From the NCBI RefSeq assembly GCF_000143685.1, contig NC_014328.1:4464001-4528000 (forward strand): DNA of 64,000 nt, given 5' to 3'. The stretch is from Clostridium ljungdahlii DSM 13528 (lineage in GTDB: Bacteria; Bacillota; Clostridia; Clostridiales; Clostridiaceae). A model generated the notes under the pieces. The model did not search any database. It had not been told where the DNA came from and saw only the letters and a list, made by a program, of their open reading frames with translations. The position numbers were made by a program, and so were the translations under genes. How positions within the stretch are numbered: the stretch's first letter is position 1; every line of letters begins with the position of its first letter. Shown here in pieces: positions 23,994-33,947 of the stretch.

Positions 23994-24201
23994 TAAAAAA
24001 ACCTCCAAAAATAAATCTGCTAATTATAATCACGCTTATATCATAACATAATTTTCTATAAATTTGTATGAAGTAGATATATCGTACTAGAATAACTCCG
24101 ACGGTATAGATCTTAAACAATATTTAGCTTATTCGCCCTAATATACTATTAAAGTCTAAATTGTGAGAAAATATTTAATTTAATGACTTTATATGACTCT
24201 A

Positions 24202-24231
24202 TTGAAAATTATTATTGTGTTATGTTATACT
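24202..24231 (+). promoter_or_regulatory. Promoter of a predicted sRNA
   Basis: TTGAAA -35 (24202-24207), 18-nt spacer and TATACT -10 (24226-24231) preceded by TGT, giving an extended -10. It points into an intergenic region, opposite to both neighbouring genes. Confidence 0.7.
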
Positions 24232-24237
24232 ATATTC

Positions 24238-24347
24238 GTGCCGTAAGGAAACATTAATATAATTCCCCAAGTTTTAATTAAACATATAACATATCCCCAT
24301 GATTAAACCCTAATTTACCGGATCTTTTGATTCGGTAAATTTTTTTA
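24238..24347 (+). ncRNA. Predicted trans-acting small RNA with C-rich motifs
   Basis: About 110 nt from the promoter at 24202-24231 to an intrinsic terminator (stem AATTTACCG at 24312-24320 with CGGTAAATT at 24333-24341, then a T run). There is no plausible reading frame or ribosome site. Unpaired-looking segments contain ATTCCCCAAG, TATCCCCATG and AAACCC, which are complementary to GGGGA/GGAGG-type ribosome sites. This matches the general design of Firmicute C-rich sRNAs such as RoxS/RsaE, but I cannot claim homology. It lies in the 462-nt murD-glyS gap. Confidence 0.6.
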
Positions 24348-24396
24348 ATAAAAAATATAGAGTACTGCTATTCCGAACAAATAACCGCAGAATAAC

Positions 24397-24440
24397 AAAA
24401 GGTGTCATATAAATTTTCTCAAATTTATATGACACCTTTT
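24397..24440 (-). terminator. Terminator of glyS
   Basis: A perfect 20-bp stem (24397-24416 with 24421-24440), loop TCTC, 15 nt after the glyS stop. Confidence 0.93.
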
Positions 24441-24455
24441 TACTAAAACTGCACT

Positions 24456-25847
24456 TTAAAACTGCACTTTTTCTTGTATAAATGCCGATAATTCTTCTAT
24501 TTTTATTCTAAACTGCTCCATGGTATCCCTATCTCTTACAGTAACAGTATTGTCATCCATTGTATCAAAATCTACTGTTATACAATAAGGCGTTCCAATT
24601 TCATCTTCTCTTCTATATCTCTTACCTATACTTCCTGCATCATCATACTCCACATTAAAATCTTTTCTTAAAATGTTGTATACTTCTAAAGCTTTTTCTG
24701 ATAACTTTTTACTAAGAGGTAAAATAGCTGCTTTAAATGGAGCTATAGCAGGGTGAAAATGTAGTACTGTCCTTACATCTCCTCCTTCTAATTCTTCTTC
24801 ATCATATGCATCAACTAAAAATGCAAGTACAGCTCTATCAGCTCCTACAGAAGGTTCTATACAGTATGGTATATATTTTTCCTTAGTTACCGTATCTAAA
24901 TAAGTCATATCCTTACCAGAATGCTCTTGATGCTGTTTTAAATCATAATCCGTTCTATCTGCTACACCCCAAAGCTCGCCCCATCCAAATGGAAATAAAT
25001 ATTCAATATCAGAAGTGGCATTACTATAATGGGAAAGTTCCTCCTTATCATGATCTCTAAATCTTATATTTTCTTCTTTTATTCCAAGACTCAATAAGAA
25101 ATTCCAGCAATACTTTTTCCAATAATCATGCCATTCTAAGTCAGTTCCCGGTTTACAGAAAAATTCAAGTTCCATCTGTTCAAATTCTCTAGTTCTAAAA
25201 GTAAAGTTTCCTGGAGTTATTTCATTTCTAAAAGATTTACCTATTTGTGCTATTCCAAAAGGTATCTTTTTTCTACTTGTTCTTTGAACATTTTTAAAAT
25301 TTACGAATATCCCCTGTGCAGTTTCAGGTCTCAGATATATTTCTGATTTTGAATCCTCTGTAACTCCTTGAAATGTTTTAAACATAAGATTAAATTGTCT
25401 GATATCAGTAAAATTCTTCTTTCCACAGCTAGGGCAAACAATATTGTTGTCGTCTATGTATTTCTCTAATTTTTCATTGCTCCATCCATCAGCACTAGCC
25501 TTTTCTACTCCTTGTGCTGTCATATGTTCTTCTACCAACTTATCAGCTCTAAACCTAGCCTTGCATTCTTTACAATCCATAAGTGGATCAGAAAAGTTCC
25601 CCACATGACCTGAAGCTACCCAAACTTCATTATTCATAAGTATGGCACAGTCTATTCCTACATTATGTTCACTTTCATGAACAAACTTTTGCCACCAAAC
25701 TTTCTTTACGTTATTTTTTAGTTCTACTCCAATAGGGCCATAATCCCATGTATTAGCAAGGCCCCCATATATATCTGACCCAGGATATACAAATCCTCTA
25801 CTTTTAGCTAAAGCTACTACTTTATCCATAGTTTTTTCAAAAGACAT
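24456..25847 (-). CDS. glyS: Glycyl-tRNA synthetase (alpha2 dimeric type)
   Basis: A 463-residue single-chain class II synthetase, the archaeal/eukaryote-like dimeric form rather than the two-subunit bacterial form. Class II motifs are visible: motif 1 region [15 protein letters not shown], motif 2 ([20 protein letters not shown]) and motif 3 ([12 protein letters not shown]). A zinc-ribbon-like insertion has CKEC and CPSC pairs. The C-terminal anticodon-binding domain is complete. ATG at 25847 with AGGGGA. Expression is almost certainly controlled by the T-box leader upstream (25915-26100). Confidence 0.97.
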   Translation of the reverse strand: MSFEKTMDKVVALAKSRGFVYPGSDIYGGLANTWDYGPIGVELKNNVKKVWWQKFVHESEHNVGIDCAILMNNEVWVASGHVGNFSDPLMDCKECKARFRADKLVEEHMTAQGVEKASADGWSNEKLEKYIDDNNIVCPSCGKKNFTDIRQFNLMFKTFQGVTEDSKSEIYLRPETAQGIFVNFKNVQRTSRKKIPFGIAQIGKSFRNEITPGNFTFRTREFEQMELEFFCKPGTDLEWHDYWKKYCWNFLLSLGIKEENIRFRDHDKEELSHYSNATSDIEYLFPFGWGELWGVADRTDYDLKQHQEHSGKDMTYLDTVTKEKYIPYCIEPSVGADRAVLAFLVDAYDEEELEGGDVRTVLHFHPAIAPFKAAILPLSKKLSEKALEVYNILRKDFNVEYDDAGSIGKRYRREDEIGTPYCITVDFDTMDDNTVTVRDRDTMEQFRIKIEELSAFIQEKVQF

Positions 25848-25914
25848 TATTTTTTCCCCTTTCTATTTTAATTCATTACTTATTATTAAACATTAAATTG
25901 GGATTTTAAAATAT

Positions 25915-26100
25915 AAAAAAAGAACCTGCCACATAAGGGACGAATTTTATTTCCGCGGTTCCACCCTCTTTAGCACAAGCTCATCTTTAAATACATAGTT
26001 AGCTCAAAAGTTCCTTCATAAATAAAATCCCAGTTGTTTACACCATCCACAACTTCTCTGTAGAGATTTACATTAATACTATTCTTTATCACAGCATATA
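25915..26100 (-). promoter_or_regulatory. T-box riboswitch leader of glyS
   Basis: The minus strand contains the invariant T-box sequence GGGTGGAACCGCGG (25953-25966). A terminator helix ends in GGTTC and seven T (25915-25921). Upstream is a Stem I-like region; a GGA glycine triplet at 26012-26014 in GAAGGAAC is the likely specifier. Uncharged tRNA-Gly would favour the antiterminator and glyS expression. Confidence 0.9.
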
Positions 26101-26183
26101 TTAATTTTTTCTATATAGTTTTCATCTTATCCTATTATCTTTAAATGTAAATAATAAGTCTTTAAATATTACAAAAAATGAAA

Positions 26184-26258
26184 TGGCTCCGTGGAGAGGG
26201 CTCGAACCTCCAACCCTTCGGTTAACAGCCGAATGCTCAACCATTGAGCTACCACGGA
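26184..26258 (-). tRNA. tRNA-Asn (GTT), second copy
   Basis: 75 nt with CCA and identical in mature sequence to 16949-17023. It stands alone between lysS and the glyS leader. Confidence 0.97.
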
Positions 26259-26331
26259 ATAACTTACATATAATATTATATCATGGGATTTTAAAAATGC
26301 AACATTTTTTTATTTTTTATGTAAAAACATT

Positions 26332-26375
26332 TTGAAGACCTATGGATTTTAACTGAAATTTCCTTAGGTCTTCAA
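26332..26375 (-). terminator. Terminator of greA-lysS
   Basis: A stem of 11 bp (TTGAAGACCTA) plus 3 bp across a mismatch (26332-26346 with 26361-26375), 14 nt after the lysS stop. Confidence 0.8.
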
Positions 26376-26388
26376 ACAAGTTATATAC

Positions 26389-27900
26389 TTACTGCTGTTG
26401 ATTTGGCTTCATTGTAGGAAATAATATAACATCCCTTATTGAAGTGGCATTCGTAAGGAACATTACAAGTCTATCTACTCCTATTCCCAAACCTCCAGTT
26501 GGAGGCATGCCTATCTCAAGTGCATTTAAGAAATCTTCATCCATCATATATGCCTCATCATCACCTAGTTCTCTTTCTTTTAGCTGCTGCATAAATCTTT
26601 CTCTCTGCACTATAGGATCATTTAGTTCTGAATATGCATTACATATTTCTCTTCCAAATATAAATCCTTCGAATCTTTCCGTAAACTTAGGATTTCCTCT
26701 TTTCTTTTTAGTAAGAGGTGATATTTCTACAGGATAATCCATTACAAAAGTAGGTTGAATAAACTTTTCTTCGCAAAATTCTTCAAACATAGCATCCAAT
26801 ATATCACCCTTTGAACAATCCTTCAGTTCCTTCTTTAATTCAATATGTTTTCCTTTAGCAATTTCTCTAGCTTCTTCATCGTCTTTCACTTCATCAAAAT
26901 CTACATTTGCAAATTTTTTAACTGCTTCTACCATAGTAATTCTATTCCATGGTGGCTTAAAGTCTATTTCCGTATCTTCATAAACTACCTTTGTAGTACC
27001 AAGGACTTTCTCACATACATAGGCTATCATATTTTCAGTAATTTCCATCATATCGTTATAATCTGCAAAAGCTTCATATAATTCAATAGATGTGTATTCT
27101 GGATTGTGCCTTATATCCATACCTTCATTTCTAAAGCATTTACCTATTTCATATACTTTTTCAAAACCACCAACTATAAGTCTTTTAAGATATAGTTCTG
27201 TAGCAATTCTCAAATACATATCTATATCAAGTGCATTATGATGGGTTGTAAAAGGTTTTGCTGCAGCTCCTCCAGCTATTGACGAAAGTATTGGAGTCTC
27301 CACTTCTATGTAGTCCTTATTATCTAGGAATTCTCTTATTGACTTTATTATGGCAGTTCTCTTCAAGAAAGTATCTCTAACGTCACTGTTTATTATTAAA
27401 TCCACATATCTCTGCCTATATCTCAAATCTGGATCTTTTAAGCCATGCCATTTTTCTGGAAGCGGTTTGAGAGACTTAGCTACCAGTTCAAAATCTGTAA
27501 TATGAATTGATATTTCTTCTGTTTTAGTTTTAAATACCCTACCAGTTACAGATAAAATATCACCAATATCATAGGATTTGTACTCTTTTAATTTCTCTTC
27601 ACCTACATCGTTTATCCTTATATATAACTGTATCTTTCCATATCTATCATACAAATCGGAAAATCCAGCTTTTCCATGAACTCTTTTCGAAATAAGCCTT
27701 CCTGCTACAGTTACATCTTTACCTTCTAAAGTATCATAGTTGTCCTTTACTTCTTTTGAAGTATGTGTCCTTTCTACTTTATATACGTCAAAAGGATCTT
27801 TTCCTGCTTCTTTAAGGTCTTCAAATTTTTGCAGTCTCTCCCTAATGAGCTCATTAGACTTTTCTTCTAGTGCATGTAATTTCTTTTCGTCTTTTGACAT
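26389..27900 (-). CDS. lysS: Lysyl-tRNA synthetase (class II)
   Basis: A class IIb synthetase of about 503 residues. The N-terminal OB-fold anticodon domain (about 60-170; [18 protein letters not shown]) precedes the catalytic core with motif 2 ([19 protein letters not shown]) and motif 3 ([12 protein letters not shown]). It charges tRNA-Lys. Start: ATG 27900 has 8-nt spacing from GGAGGG; TTG 27903 is an alternative. It is only 16 nt downstream of greA, so the two are probably co-transcribed, as in many Firmicutes. Confidence 0.97.
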   Translation of the reverse strand: MSKDEKKLHALEEKSNELIRERLQKFEDLKEAGKDPFDVYKVERTHTSKEVKDNYDTLEGKDVTVAGRLISKRVHGKAGFSDLYDRYGKIQLYIRINDVGEEKLKEYKSYDIGDILSVTGRVFKTKTEEISIHITDFELVAKSLKPLPEKWHGLKDPDLRYRQRYVDLIINSDVRDTFLKRTAIIKSIREFLDNKDYIEVETPILSSIAGGAAAKPFTTHHNALDIDMYLRIATELYLKRLIVGGFEKVYEIGKCFRNEGMDIRHNPEYTSIELYEAFADYNDMMEITENMIAYVCEKVLGTTKVVYEDTEIDFKPPWNRITMVEAVKKFANVDFDEVKDDEEAREIAKGKHIELKKELKDCSKGDILDAMFEEFCEEKFIQPTFVMDYPVEISPLTKKKRGNPKFTERFEGFIFGREICNAYSELNDPIVQRERFMQQLKERELGDDEAYMMDEDFLNALEIGMPPTGGLGIGVDRLVMFLTNATSIRDVILFPTMKPNQQQ

Positions 27901-27916
27901 CAATGTTACCCTCCAA

Positions 27917-28396
27917 TTATCTTCTTATACTAAGTATCTCGTACTTACTAACTCCATCTGGAACCTGTACTTCAACTATATCTCCAGCTTTTTTACCTAC
28001 AAGTCCTTTACCTACTGGAGATTCATTGGATATTTTATTGTTAATTGGATCCGCTTCTGCAGAACCTACAATCAAATATTCTACTTCCTCATTAAAATCA
28101 TAGTCCCTAACTTTTACAATAGATCCTATGCCTACTACTCCTGGCGGAATTTCTTCTTCATCTACTATAGTAGCATTTTTTAGCATATTTTCAAGTTGTA
28201 CTATTCTTCCTTCTACAAATGCTTGTTCATTTTTAGCACTATCATACTCTGAATTTTCACTTAAATCTCCAAAAGAAAGTGCTACTTTAATCTTTTCCAT
28301 AATTTCTCTTCTTTTAGCTGTTTTTAAATATTCTAATTCATCCTCAAGCTTTGTTATTCCTTCATAGGTCATTACATATTTTTTTGATCCACTCAT
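27917..28396 (-). CDS. greA: Transcription elongation factor GreA
   Basis: 159 residues. The N-terminal coiled-coil finger (about 10-75) carries the acidic tip [16 protein letters not shown] that enters the RNA polymerase secondary channel to stimulate transcript cleavage. The C-terminal FKBP-like domain (about 80-159) ends in the usual [10 protein letters not shown] segment. ATG at 28396 with AAAAGGGG. Rescues backtracked polymerase. Precedes lysS in the same transcript. Confidence 0.97.
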   Translation of the reverse strand: MSGSKKYVMTYEGITKLEDELEYLKTAKRREIMEKIKVALSFGDLSENSEYDSAKNEQAFVEGRIVQLENMLKNATIVDEEEIPPGVVGIGSIVKVRDYDFNEEVEYLIVGSAEADPINNKISNESPVGKGLVGKKAGDIVEVQVPDGVSKYEILSIRR

Positions 28397-28565
28397 TTAA
28401 CTATCCCCTTTTAACAATTTATCTAAAATTCTTATAGATAACCCTATTAGCCATCAACGTGCTCTCTTTTACTCATACTAATTATTATTTAAGTAATTAT
28501 AAAACAGCACTATTATAATGTCAACATTTTGAAAATTGAATTTTCATATTACAATTTCTTCTAGA

Positions 28566-29387
28566 TTATAAAACTAGCATATCCTCATTAAATTTTATTT
28601 TATCAAGAAATATTCCATTATAGGATAAAGATTTTTCCACATTTTTTTCATTCATTTGACAAAGTATGGACCCTAAAAGTTCAAAAGATACTCCATTGTA
28701 CTTACAATCCCATGGAACTTTATAACCAACATCGTTCACTATTACGCCTCCATTACTGGGTATATAACTATTATCTATATACCATACATATGCATCACTC
28801 TTTACAGTGATATTCTTAGAACTTATTACAAAATCTGCACTTTCAAAAGAAAACTTCATATCAGATGTAATTATGGGAGTTACTCCATAGTTAGCAATAA
28901 TATATTGTCCAATATCATTAGTTTTCATAATATCTCTAGAAAGTAATATTATATTTTTAGCTTCTTTAGCCAAATAGCATATAGTATCAAATAAAATTCT
29001 CTCTGAAGCATCATAAACAACTATGCAACTATGTCTTATACTCTTTTTCTTAATTCTAAGTATAATTTTTAAACTCTTTATAATACTAAAAGCCATTAGT
29101 TCCCTTTGAAATTTATTGTATAAATTATAATCTAAATATCTATATACTTTAGGAGCTAGTTCCATATCTCTTATCCTTGATATCTTTTTCGCCCTTAGAA
29201 TGTTACTATTATAAGACTCTATATTAATATTTGGCGGAAATTTAACATTTTTTATTTCTAATTTTAGTTCTTTTATAAAGATTTTTTCCTTCAATTTTAA
29301 CCTAAATCTATCCTTAATTTTTCCCCAAAAGCTACTGTCATTATAGAATCTAATTTTTTGCGGTGTAGTATATAAAATCGATTTCAC
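28566..29387 (-). CDS. Hypothetical protein of 273 residues, unknown function
   Basis: Not recognised. The N-terminal 75 residues are strongly basic (repeated KIKDRFRLKLKEK-like helices). From about residue 120 there is a Rossmann-like pattern, SCIVVYDASERILFDTICYL followed by KNIILLSRD and GVTPIITSDM, suggesting a nucleotide- or sugar-binding alpha/beta core. No signal peptide or membrane segment. Start GTG 29387 has an AGGAAGA site. It lies 58 nt after dusB and before greA. The complete frame and good ribosome site make it a real gene; function is not inferable. Confidence 0.75.
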   Translation of the reverse strand: MKSILYTTPQKIRFYNDSSFWGKIKDRFRLKLKEKIFIKELKLEIKNVKFPPNINIESYNSNILRAKKISRIRDMELAPKVYRYLDYNLYNKFQRELMAFSIIKSLKIILRIKKKSIRHSCIVVYDASERILFDTICYLAKEAKNIILLSRDIMKTNDIGQYIIANYGVTPIITSDMKFSFESADFVISSKNITVKSDAYVWYIDNSYIPSNGGVIVNDVGYKVPWDCKYNGVSFELLGSILCQMNEKNVEKSLSYNGIFLDKIKFNEDMLVL

Positions 29388-29445
29388 ACTTTTCTTCCTG
29401 TTACATTGCTTACAGTAATATCCTATTCCCCTATTCTATTAAAAA

Positions 29446-30408
29446 TTACAGCAAAGATTTATATTCATTTAAAATTTTAAATACATTTTCACTCTTTTTT
29501 TCACAATTTATTTTATCTTTTATCTCTTTACTATTTTTTAGTCCTTTTATATACCATGCTATATGCTTTCTCATTTCTCTTACAGCCCTATCTTCACCAT
29601 TATAATATATTGCCCTTCTATAGTGTTCCATACACAAATTTATTTTTTCTAAAGGACTTGGAAATATAACTGGTTGATGATTTCTGATTTCACATATCTG
29701 TTTAAATATCCACGGATTTCCCATAGAACCTCTTCCAACCATTACCCCATCGCATCCTGTATTATTAAACAGTCTAATTGCATCTTCTGCTGTAAATACA
29801 TCTCCATTTCCGATTACAGGAATGTTGACCTTTTTCTTTACTTGACTTATTATATCCCAATTTGCACTGCCATTATACATCTGTGTGCTAGTTCTACCAT
29901 GAACAGTCACAGCATCAGCTCCTGATTGTTCCATAATTTGAGCAAAGTCCACTACATTTATATTATCAAAGTCAAATCCTATTCTCATTTTTACAGTAAC
30001 CGGTTTTGCAGAAGCTTTTTTCACTTCTTTTACTATTTGAGAAGCAAGAGAAGAATTTTTCATAAGTGCAGATCCTTCTCCATTTTTTACTATTTTAGGA
30101 GCAGGACACCCCATGTTTATATCTATAATGGCGATATCTTCATTGCAATTAAAAAAATCACAAACTTTAGCCATTATAAGTGGATCACTTCCAAATATTT
30201 GAACACCTAAAGGCTTTTCTATAGAAGACACTTTGAGCATCTGTTTAGTTCTATCACTATCATAGAAAAGAGCTTTGGCACTTATCATTTCTGTATAGGT
30301 AAATCCGCACTTCATCTCTATGCACAATTCTCTAAAAGCCCTATCTGTAACTCCAGCCATAGGAGCTAAAACCACATTATCTTTCAATTCAAAATTTCCT
30401 ATTTTCAT
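29446..30408 (-). CDS. dusB: tRNA-dihydrouridine synthase DusB
   Basis: A flavin-dependent TIM-barrel enzyme of about 320 residues that reduces uridines in tRNA. LAPMAGVTDRAFRELC (14-29) begins the FMN-binding barrel, NMGCPAPKI carries the catalytic Cys101, TVHGRT is the conserved FMN/substrate histidine region and NGDVFTAEDA plus GVMVGRGSMGNPW bind phosphate. The helical RNA-binding C-terminus is present. Start ATG 30408 (TTG 30411 also in frame). Eight nucleotides separate the coaX stop from this start, so the two are co-transcribed. Confidence 0.95.
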   Translation of the reverse strand: MKIGNFELKDNVVLAPMAGVTDRAFRELCIEMKCGFTYTEMISAKALFYDSDRTKQMLKVSSIEKPLGVQIFGSDPLIMAKVCDFFNCNEDIAIIDINMGCPAPKIVKNGEGSALMKNSSLASQIVKEVKKASAKPVTVKMRIGFDFDNINVVDFAQIMEQSGADAVTVHGRTSTQMYNGSANWDIISQVKKKVNIPVIGNGDVFTAEDAIRLFNNTGCDGVMVGRGSMGNPWIFKQICEIRNHQPVIFPSPLEKINLCMEHYRRAIYYNGEDRAVREMRKHIAWYIKGLKNSKEIKDKINCEKKSENVFKILNEYKSLL

Positions 30409-30416
30409 CAAAGCAC

Positions 30417-31196
30417 CTACTCTTTATTTTTGTCATAGATTATCTTAAGTCCCGTTAATGTCAATATAGAATCTATTTTATCTATAGACTTTGACTCCTC
30501 ATTTATCAGTTTAGCAAGGCCACCTGTAGCTATTACAAAAGGTTCATCTTCTCCTAAATCTATCATTTCTTTTTTCATTTTCCCAACTATATAATCCACC
30601 TGACCTATATAACCATACACTATGCCAGATTGCATACTAGCAACTGTGTTTTTGCATATTACTTTTTGAGGCTTGGTTATTTCCACTCTTGGAAGTTTAG
30701 CTGCCTTTTCAACTAAAGCATCTGCAGATATTTTTATTCCAGGGCATATTACTCCCCCTAAATAATCTCCCTTTGCAGTAACTGCACAAAATGTAGTAGC
30801 TGTACCAAAATCTATTATAATTATAGATCTATTATACATTTCATGAGCTGCTACAGCATTCACTATTCTATCTGCCCCTACTTCTCTTGGGTTATCATAC
30901 TTCACATTTATTCCAGTTTTTACTCCAGGTCCAACTATAATTGGAACTATTCCAAAATATATCATTATCATATGCTCTAATGAGTACATTATATTTGGAA
31001 CTACAGAGGATATGATAACTCCTTTTATATCTGAAGGATCCAGTTTTTCATGTAAGAAAAGTTCCATTACTTGAATTCCATATTCATCTGCTGTCCTTTT
31101 AGAATCTGTAGACAATCTACATACTGAAATAAGTTTATTTTCATCATATACTCCTAAAACAATGTTAGTATTTCCTGCATCTAGAACTAGAATCAT
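30417..31196 (-). CDS. coaX: Type III pantothenate kinase CoaX
   Basis: A 259-residue ASKHA-fold kinase for the first step of coenzyme A synthesis. Signatures: [13 protein letters not shown] (6-18, phosphate-1 motif), the substrate-binding [13 protein letters not shown], and [10 protein letters not shown] (adenosine/phosphate-2). No class I CoaA-type motif. ATG at 31196 with AGGGTGG. A strong promoter lies at 31316-31343 and a stable hairpin lies in the 5' leader. It heads an operon with dusB. Confidence 0.95.
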   Translation of the reverse strand: MILVLDAGNTNIVLGVYDENKLISVCRLSTDSKRTADEYGIQVMELFLHEKLDPSDIKGVIISSVVPNIMYSLEHMIMIYFGIVPIIVGPGVKTGINVKYDNPREVGADRIVNAVAAHEMYNRSIIIIDFGTATTFCAVTAKGDYLGGVICPGIKISADALVEKAAKLPRVEITKPQKVICKNTVASMQSGIVYGYIGQVDYIVGKMKKEMIDLGEDEPFVIATGGLAKLINEESKSIDKIDSILTLTGLKIIYDKNKE

Positions 31197-31258
31197 TAAA
31201 CAACACCACCCTTCTAAATCGAAATAATAATGATTAATCCCATGATATACACAATTAA

Positions 31259-31280
31259 GGAGCAGCTTTGTAGCTGCCCC
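31259..31280 (-). other. Hairpin in the coaX 5' leader
   Basis: GGGGCAGCT/AGCTGCTCC stem with a short loop, about 30 nt downstream of the predicted transcription start. There is no U-run after it, so it is not an obvious terminator. The rest of the 314-nt ftsH-coaX gap has a promoter, the ftsH terminator and a possible outer stem ATACTCC/GGAGTAT (about 31380-31437). Confidence 0.5.
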
Positions 31281-31315
31281 TATAAAACATCAATTTAAGT
31301 CAAAATAATAATTTA

Positions 31316-31343
31316 ATTGTATCAATAAAATTTTATTTGTCAA
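31316..31343 (-). promoter_or_regulatory. Promoter of coaX-dusB
   Basis: Perfect TTGACA -35 (31338-31343), 16-nt spacer and TACAAT -10 (31316-31321) on the minus strand. Confidence 0.8.
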
Positions 31344-31460
31344 GATTAAATTGCTATCATCCACTTTAAAGAAAATCATATACTCCAAAGGTTCTACAAC
31401 TTTGGGATAGTCACTTTTATAGTATACATAGGAGTATTAGCACAAGTAGTGGTAATATAG

Positions 31461-31490
31461 AAAAAGTCCCTGCATACTATCACAGGAACT
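31461..31490 (-). terminator. Terminator of ftsH
   Basis: An 8-bp stem AGTTCCTG with CAGGGACT (one G-U pair, 31465-31472 with 31483-31490) followed by TTTTT, 20 nt after the ftsH stop. Confidence 0.8.
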
Positions 31491-31510
31491 CTCTACTTAA
31501 ATATATTCAA

Positions 31511-33319
31511 TTAGGCTTGAGCAAATATTTCTTCAAATTCATTTGCTTCAAGTTTTTCTTTTTCTAAAAGCTGTTTTGCTACTGCATGAAGCTTATTTAA
31601 GTTATCTGAAAGAAGCTTTTCTGCTTTATCATAACTTTCATCTATTAATTTCCTTATTTCCTTATCTATCTCAAAAGCTACTTCTTCACTAAAGTTTCTA
31701 CCCTTGCCTAAATCTCTACCTAAGAATACCTCATCATGTCCTGATCCAAATGCAATAGGACCTAAATCACTCATACCATAATCCATTACCATTTTTTTAG
31801 CTATAGTTGTAGCTCTTTCAATATCATTTTTGGCTCCAGTACTTATATCGCCTATAATCAATTTTTCTGCTACTCTTCCTCCTAGAAGACCCACAATTTC
31901 ATCTTCCAGTTTTGACTTTGACATATAAGAACTGTCCTTCTCAGGAAGGTGCATGGTATATCCTCCTGCCATTCCTCTAGGTATTATACTTATCTGATGA
32001 ACGGGATCTGAATTAGGTAAAAGTTTCATAACAACAGCATGACCTGCCTCGTGATATGCTGTAAGCTTTCTATCTTCCTCATCAATTACCCTACTCTTTT
32101 TTTCAGGTCCTGCTATTACTCTAGTTACTGCTTCTTCTAGCTCATCCATACCAATTAGTGTTTTACTCTTTCTAACTGCTAAAAGTGCAGATTCATTCAT
32201 AAGATTTTCCAGATCTGCACCTGTAAATCCAGGTGTTCTTTTAGCTAATACATCTAACTTAACTTCATCTGATAAATGCTTATTTTTAGAGTGAACTTTA
32301 AGTATTTCTTCTCTTCCCTTAACATCAGGTGCACCTACAAGTATTTGCCTATCAAATCTTCCAGGTCTTAAAAGTGCAGGGTCTAATATATCAGGTCTAT
32401 TTGTAGCAGCTATCATGATTATTCCTTCATTGACTCCAAATCCATCCATTTCAACTAAGAGTTGATTCAAGGTCTGTTCTCTTTCATCATGTCCTCCGCC
32501 AAGTCCAGCGCCTCTTTGTCTTCCAACTGCATCTATTTCATCTATAAAAACTATACAAGGTGAATTTTTTTTGGCTTGATCAAATAAGTCTCTAACTCTA
32601 GAAGCTCCTACACCAACAAACATTTCCACAAAATCTGAACCAGATATACTAAAAAACGGTACTCCAGCTTCACCAGATATAGCTTTAGCAAGAAGAGTTT
32701 TTCCTGTTCCTGGAGGTCCTACAAGTAAAACTCCTTTAGGTATCCTAGCTCCCATTTCTATATATCTTTTAGGTTGTTTTAAAAAGTCTACTATTTCTGC
32801 TAATTCTGCTTTTTCCTCTTCTGCTCCTGCAACGTCTGCAAAAGTAACTTTCTTCTTATTATTGTCTGGCGTGGCCATTTTAGCTCTGCTCTTTCCAAAA
32901 TTCATCACATTACGATTTCCACCGCCACCTTGTGATTGCTGCATAAACATAAACCAAAATGCTACAAGCATAAGTATTAAAAGAACCGTTGGTAAATATT
33001 GTACCCACATAGGTATTGTTGCAGGTTTAGCATACATTTCTTGAACTTCACCATCTTTAGGATGCTGACCTATAAATTGAAATAATCTTTCAGATGGGAC
33101 TACAGTCTCATATGCTGTTCCATTTTTTAAACTACCTTGAACTGTCATTTTATCTTCTCTAAGCTGAAAACTTTTTACATCATTACTTAACCAATACTTC
33201 TGAAAATCATTAAAACTAATAGATGTTGAACTTTCACCAGTTCTTACCAGCAACAATGCTGCAACTATCACTAATATAAAAACTACTGCCCAGGCCGTTG
33301 CACTTGAAAATTTTTTCAT
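31511..33319 (-). CDS. ftsH: ATP-dependent zinc metalloprotease FtsH
   Basis: A 602-residue membrane-anchored AAA+ protease for membrane and regulatory protein turnover. Membrane helices at about 8-25 and 105-126 flank an extracytoplasmic domain. The AAA module has Walker A GPPGTGKT (201-208), Walker [12 protein letters not shown], the pore motif MFVGVGAS and the SRH with RPGRFDR. The zinc site HEAGH is at 423-427. A good promoter lies upstream (33357-33385). The order tilS-hpt-ftsH is the classic Firmicute arrangement. Confidence 0.98.
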   Translation of the reverse strand: MKKFSSATAWAVVFILVIVAALLLVRTGESSTSISFNDFQKYWLSNDVKSFQLREDKMTVQGSLKNGTAYETVVPSERLFQFIGQHPKDGEVQEMYAKPATIPMWVQYLPTVLLILMLVAFWFMFMQQSQGGGGNRNVMNFGKSRAKMATPDNNKKKVTFADVAGAEEEKAELAEIVDFLKQPKRYIEMGARIPKGVLLVGPPGTGKTLLAKAISGEAGVPFFSISGSDFVEMFVGVGASRVRDLFDQAKKNSPCIVFIDEIDAVGRQRGAGLGGGHDEREQTLNQLLVEMDGFGVNEGIIMIAATNRPDILDPALLRPGRFDRQILVGAPDVKGREEILKVHSKNKHLSDEVKLDVLAKRTPGFTGADLENLMNESALLAVRKSKTLIGMDELEEAVTRVIAGPEKKSRVIDEEDRKLTAYHEAGHAVVMKLLPNSDPVHQISIIPRGMAGGYTMHLPEKDSSYMSKSKLEDEIVGLLGGRVAEKLIIGDISTGAKNDIERATTIAKKMVMDYGMSDLGPIAFGSGHDEVFLGRDLGKGRNFSEEVAFEIDKEIRKLIDESYDKAEKLLSDNLNKLHAVAKQLLEKEKLEANEFEEIFAQA

Positions 33320-33356
33320 TAAAGGCCCCCCTCTCTTTCTAGTTTTATACTGTAAA

Positions 33357-33385
33357 ATTGTATCATAATTAAAATTCCTTTACAA
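33357..33385 (-). promoter_or_regulatory. Promoter of ftsH
   Basis: TTGTAA -35 (33380-33385), 17-nt spacer and TACAAT -10 (33357-33362) with an upstream TGA giving an extended -10. Confidence 0.7.
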
Positions 33386-33401
33386 TAAAATTTATTACTA
33401 A

Positions 33402-33947
33402 TTATTTGTAAATTTCTTCTTTTAATATCCCAACATATGGGAAATTTCTATACTTTTCTGCATAGTCTAGGCCATATCCTACTAAAAAATAATCAGGCAC
33501 TTCAAATCCTATGTATTTTGCATTGACGCTAACCTTTCTTCTATCGGCTTTATTTAAAAGACATGCTATTTCTACACTCTTAGCTTTTCTTCCCTTCAAG
33601 TAATCCACAAGATAGGCTAAGGTTATGCCTGAATCTATGATATCTTCTACTATTAATATGTGCTTATTCTCTATTTCAAAATCTAAATCTTTTAAAATTC
33701 TAACAACACCTGAGCTTTTCGTAGAATTTCCATAGCTTGAAACTGCCATAAAATCCATGCTACATGGAATAGTTATTTCTTTAAGCAAATCTGCCATAAA
33801 TGGGACAGATCCTTTCAGAATACCTACAAGGAGCAAATCTTTTCCATCATAATCCTGACTTATTCTTTTCCCTATTTCCTTAACTTTCTTTTTAATCTTA
33901 CCTTCATCAAGTAGTACTTCCTTGATATCTTCACTAATGTTGGTCAT
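33402..33947 (-). CDS. hpt: Hypoxanthine phosphoribosyltransferase
   Basis: A 181-residue purine-salvage type I phosphoribosyltransferase that converts hypoxanthine or guanine plus PRPP to the nucleotide. The PRPP loop VEDIIDSGITL is at 100-110, and the N-terminal GILKGSVPFM (42-51) supplies the pyrophosphate-binding loop. The ATG at 33947 lies inside tilS, a 14-nt overlap, with an AGGAAAG site also inside tilS, so translation is coupled. The tilS-hpt pairing is conserved in Firmicutes. Confidence 0.96.
   Translation of the reverse strand: MTNISEDIKEVLLDEGKIKKKVKEIGKRISQDYDGKDLLLVGILKGSVPFMADLLKEITIPCSMDFMAVSSYGNSTKSSGVVRILKDLDFEIENKHILIVEDIIDSGITLAYLVDYLKGRKAKSVEIACLLNKADRRKVSVNAKYIGFEVPDYFLVGYGLDYAEKYRNFPYVGILKEEIYK

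Noticed and set aside
24371..24383. PurBox-like CCGAAC sequence
   Set aside because: It is a single copy downstream of the glyS terminator, without the paired inverted box or a promoter under it.
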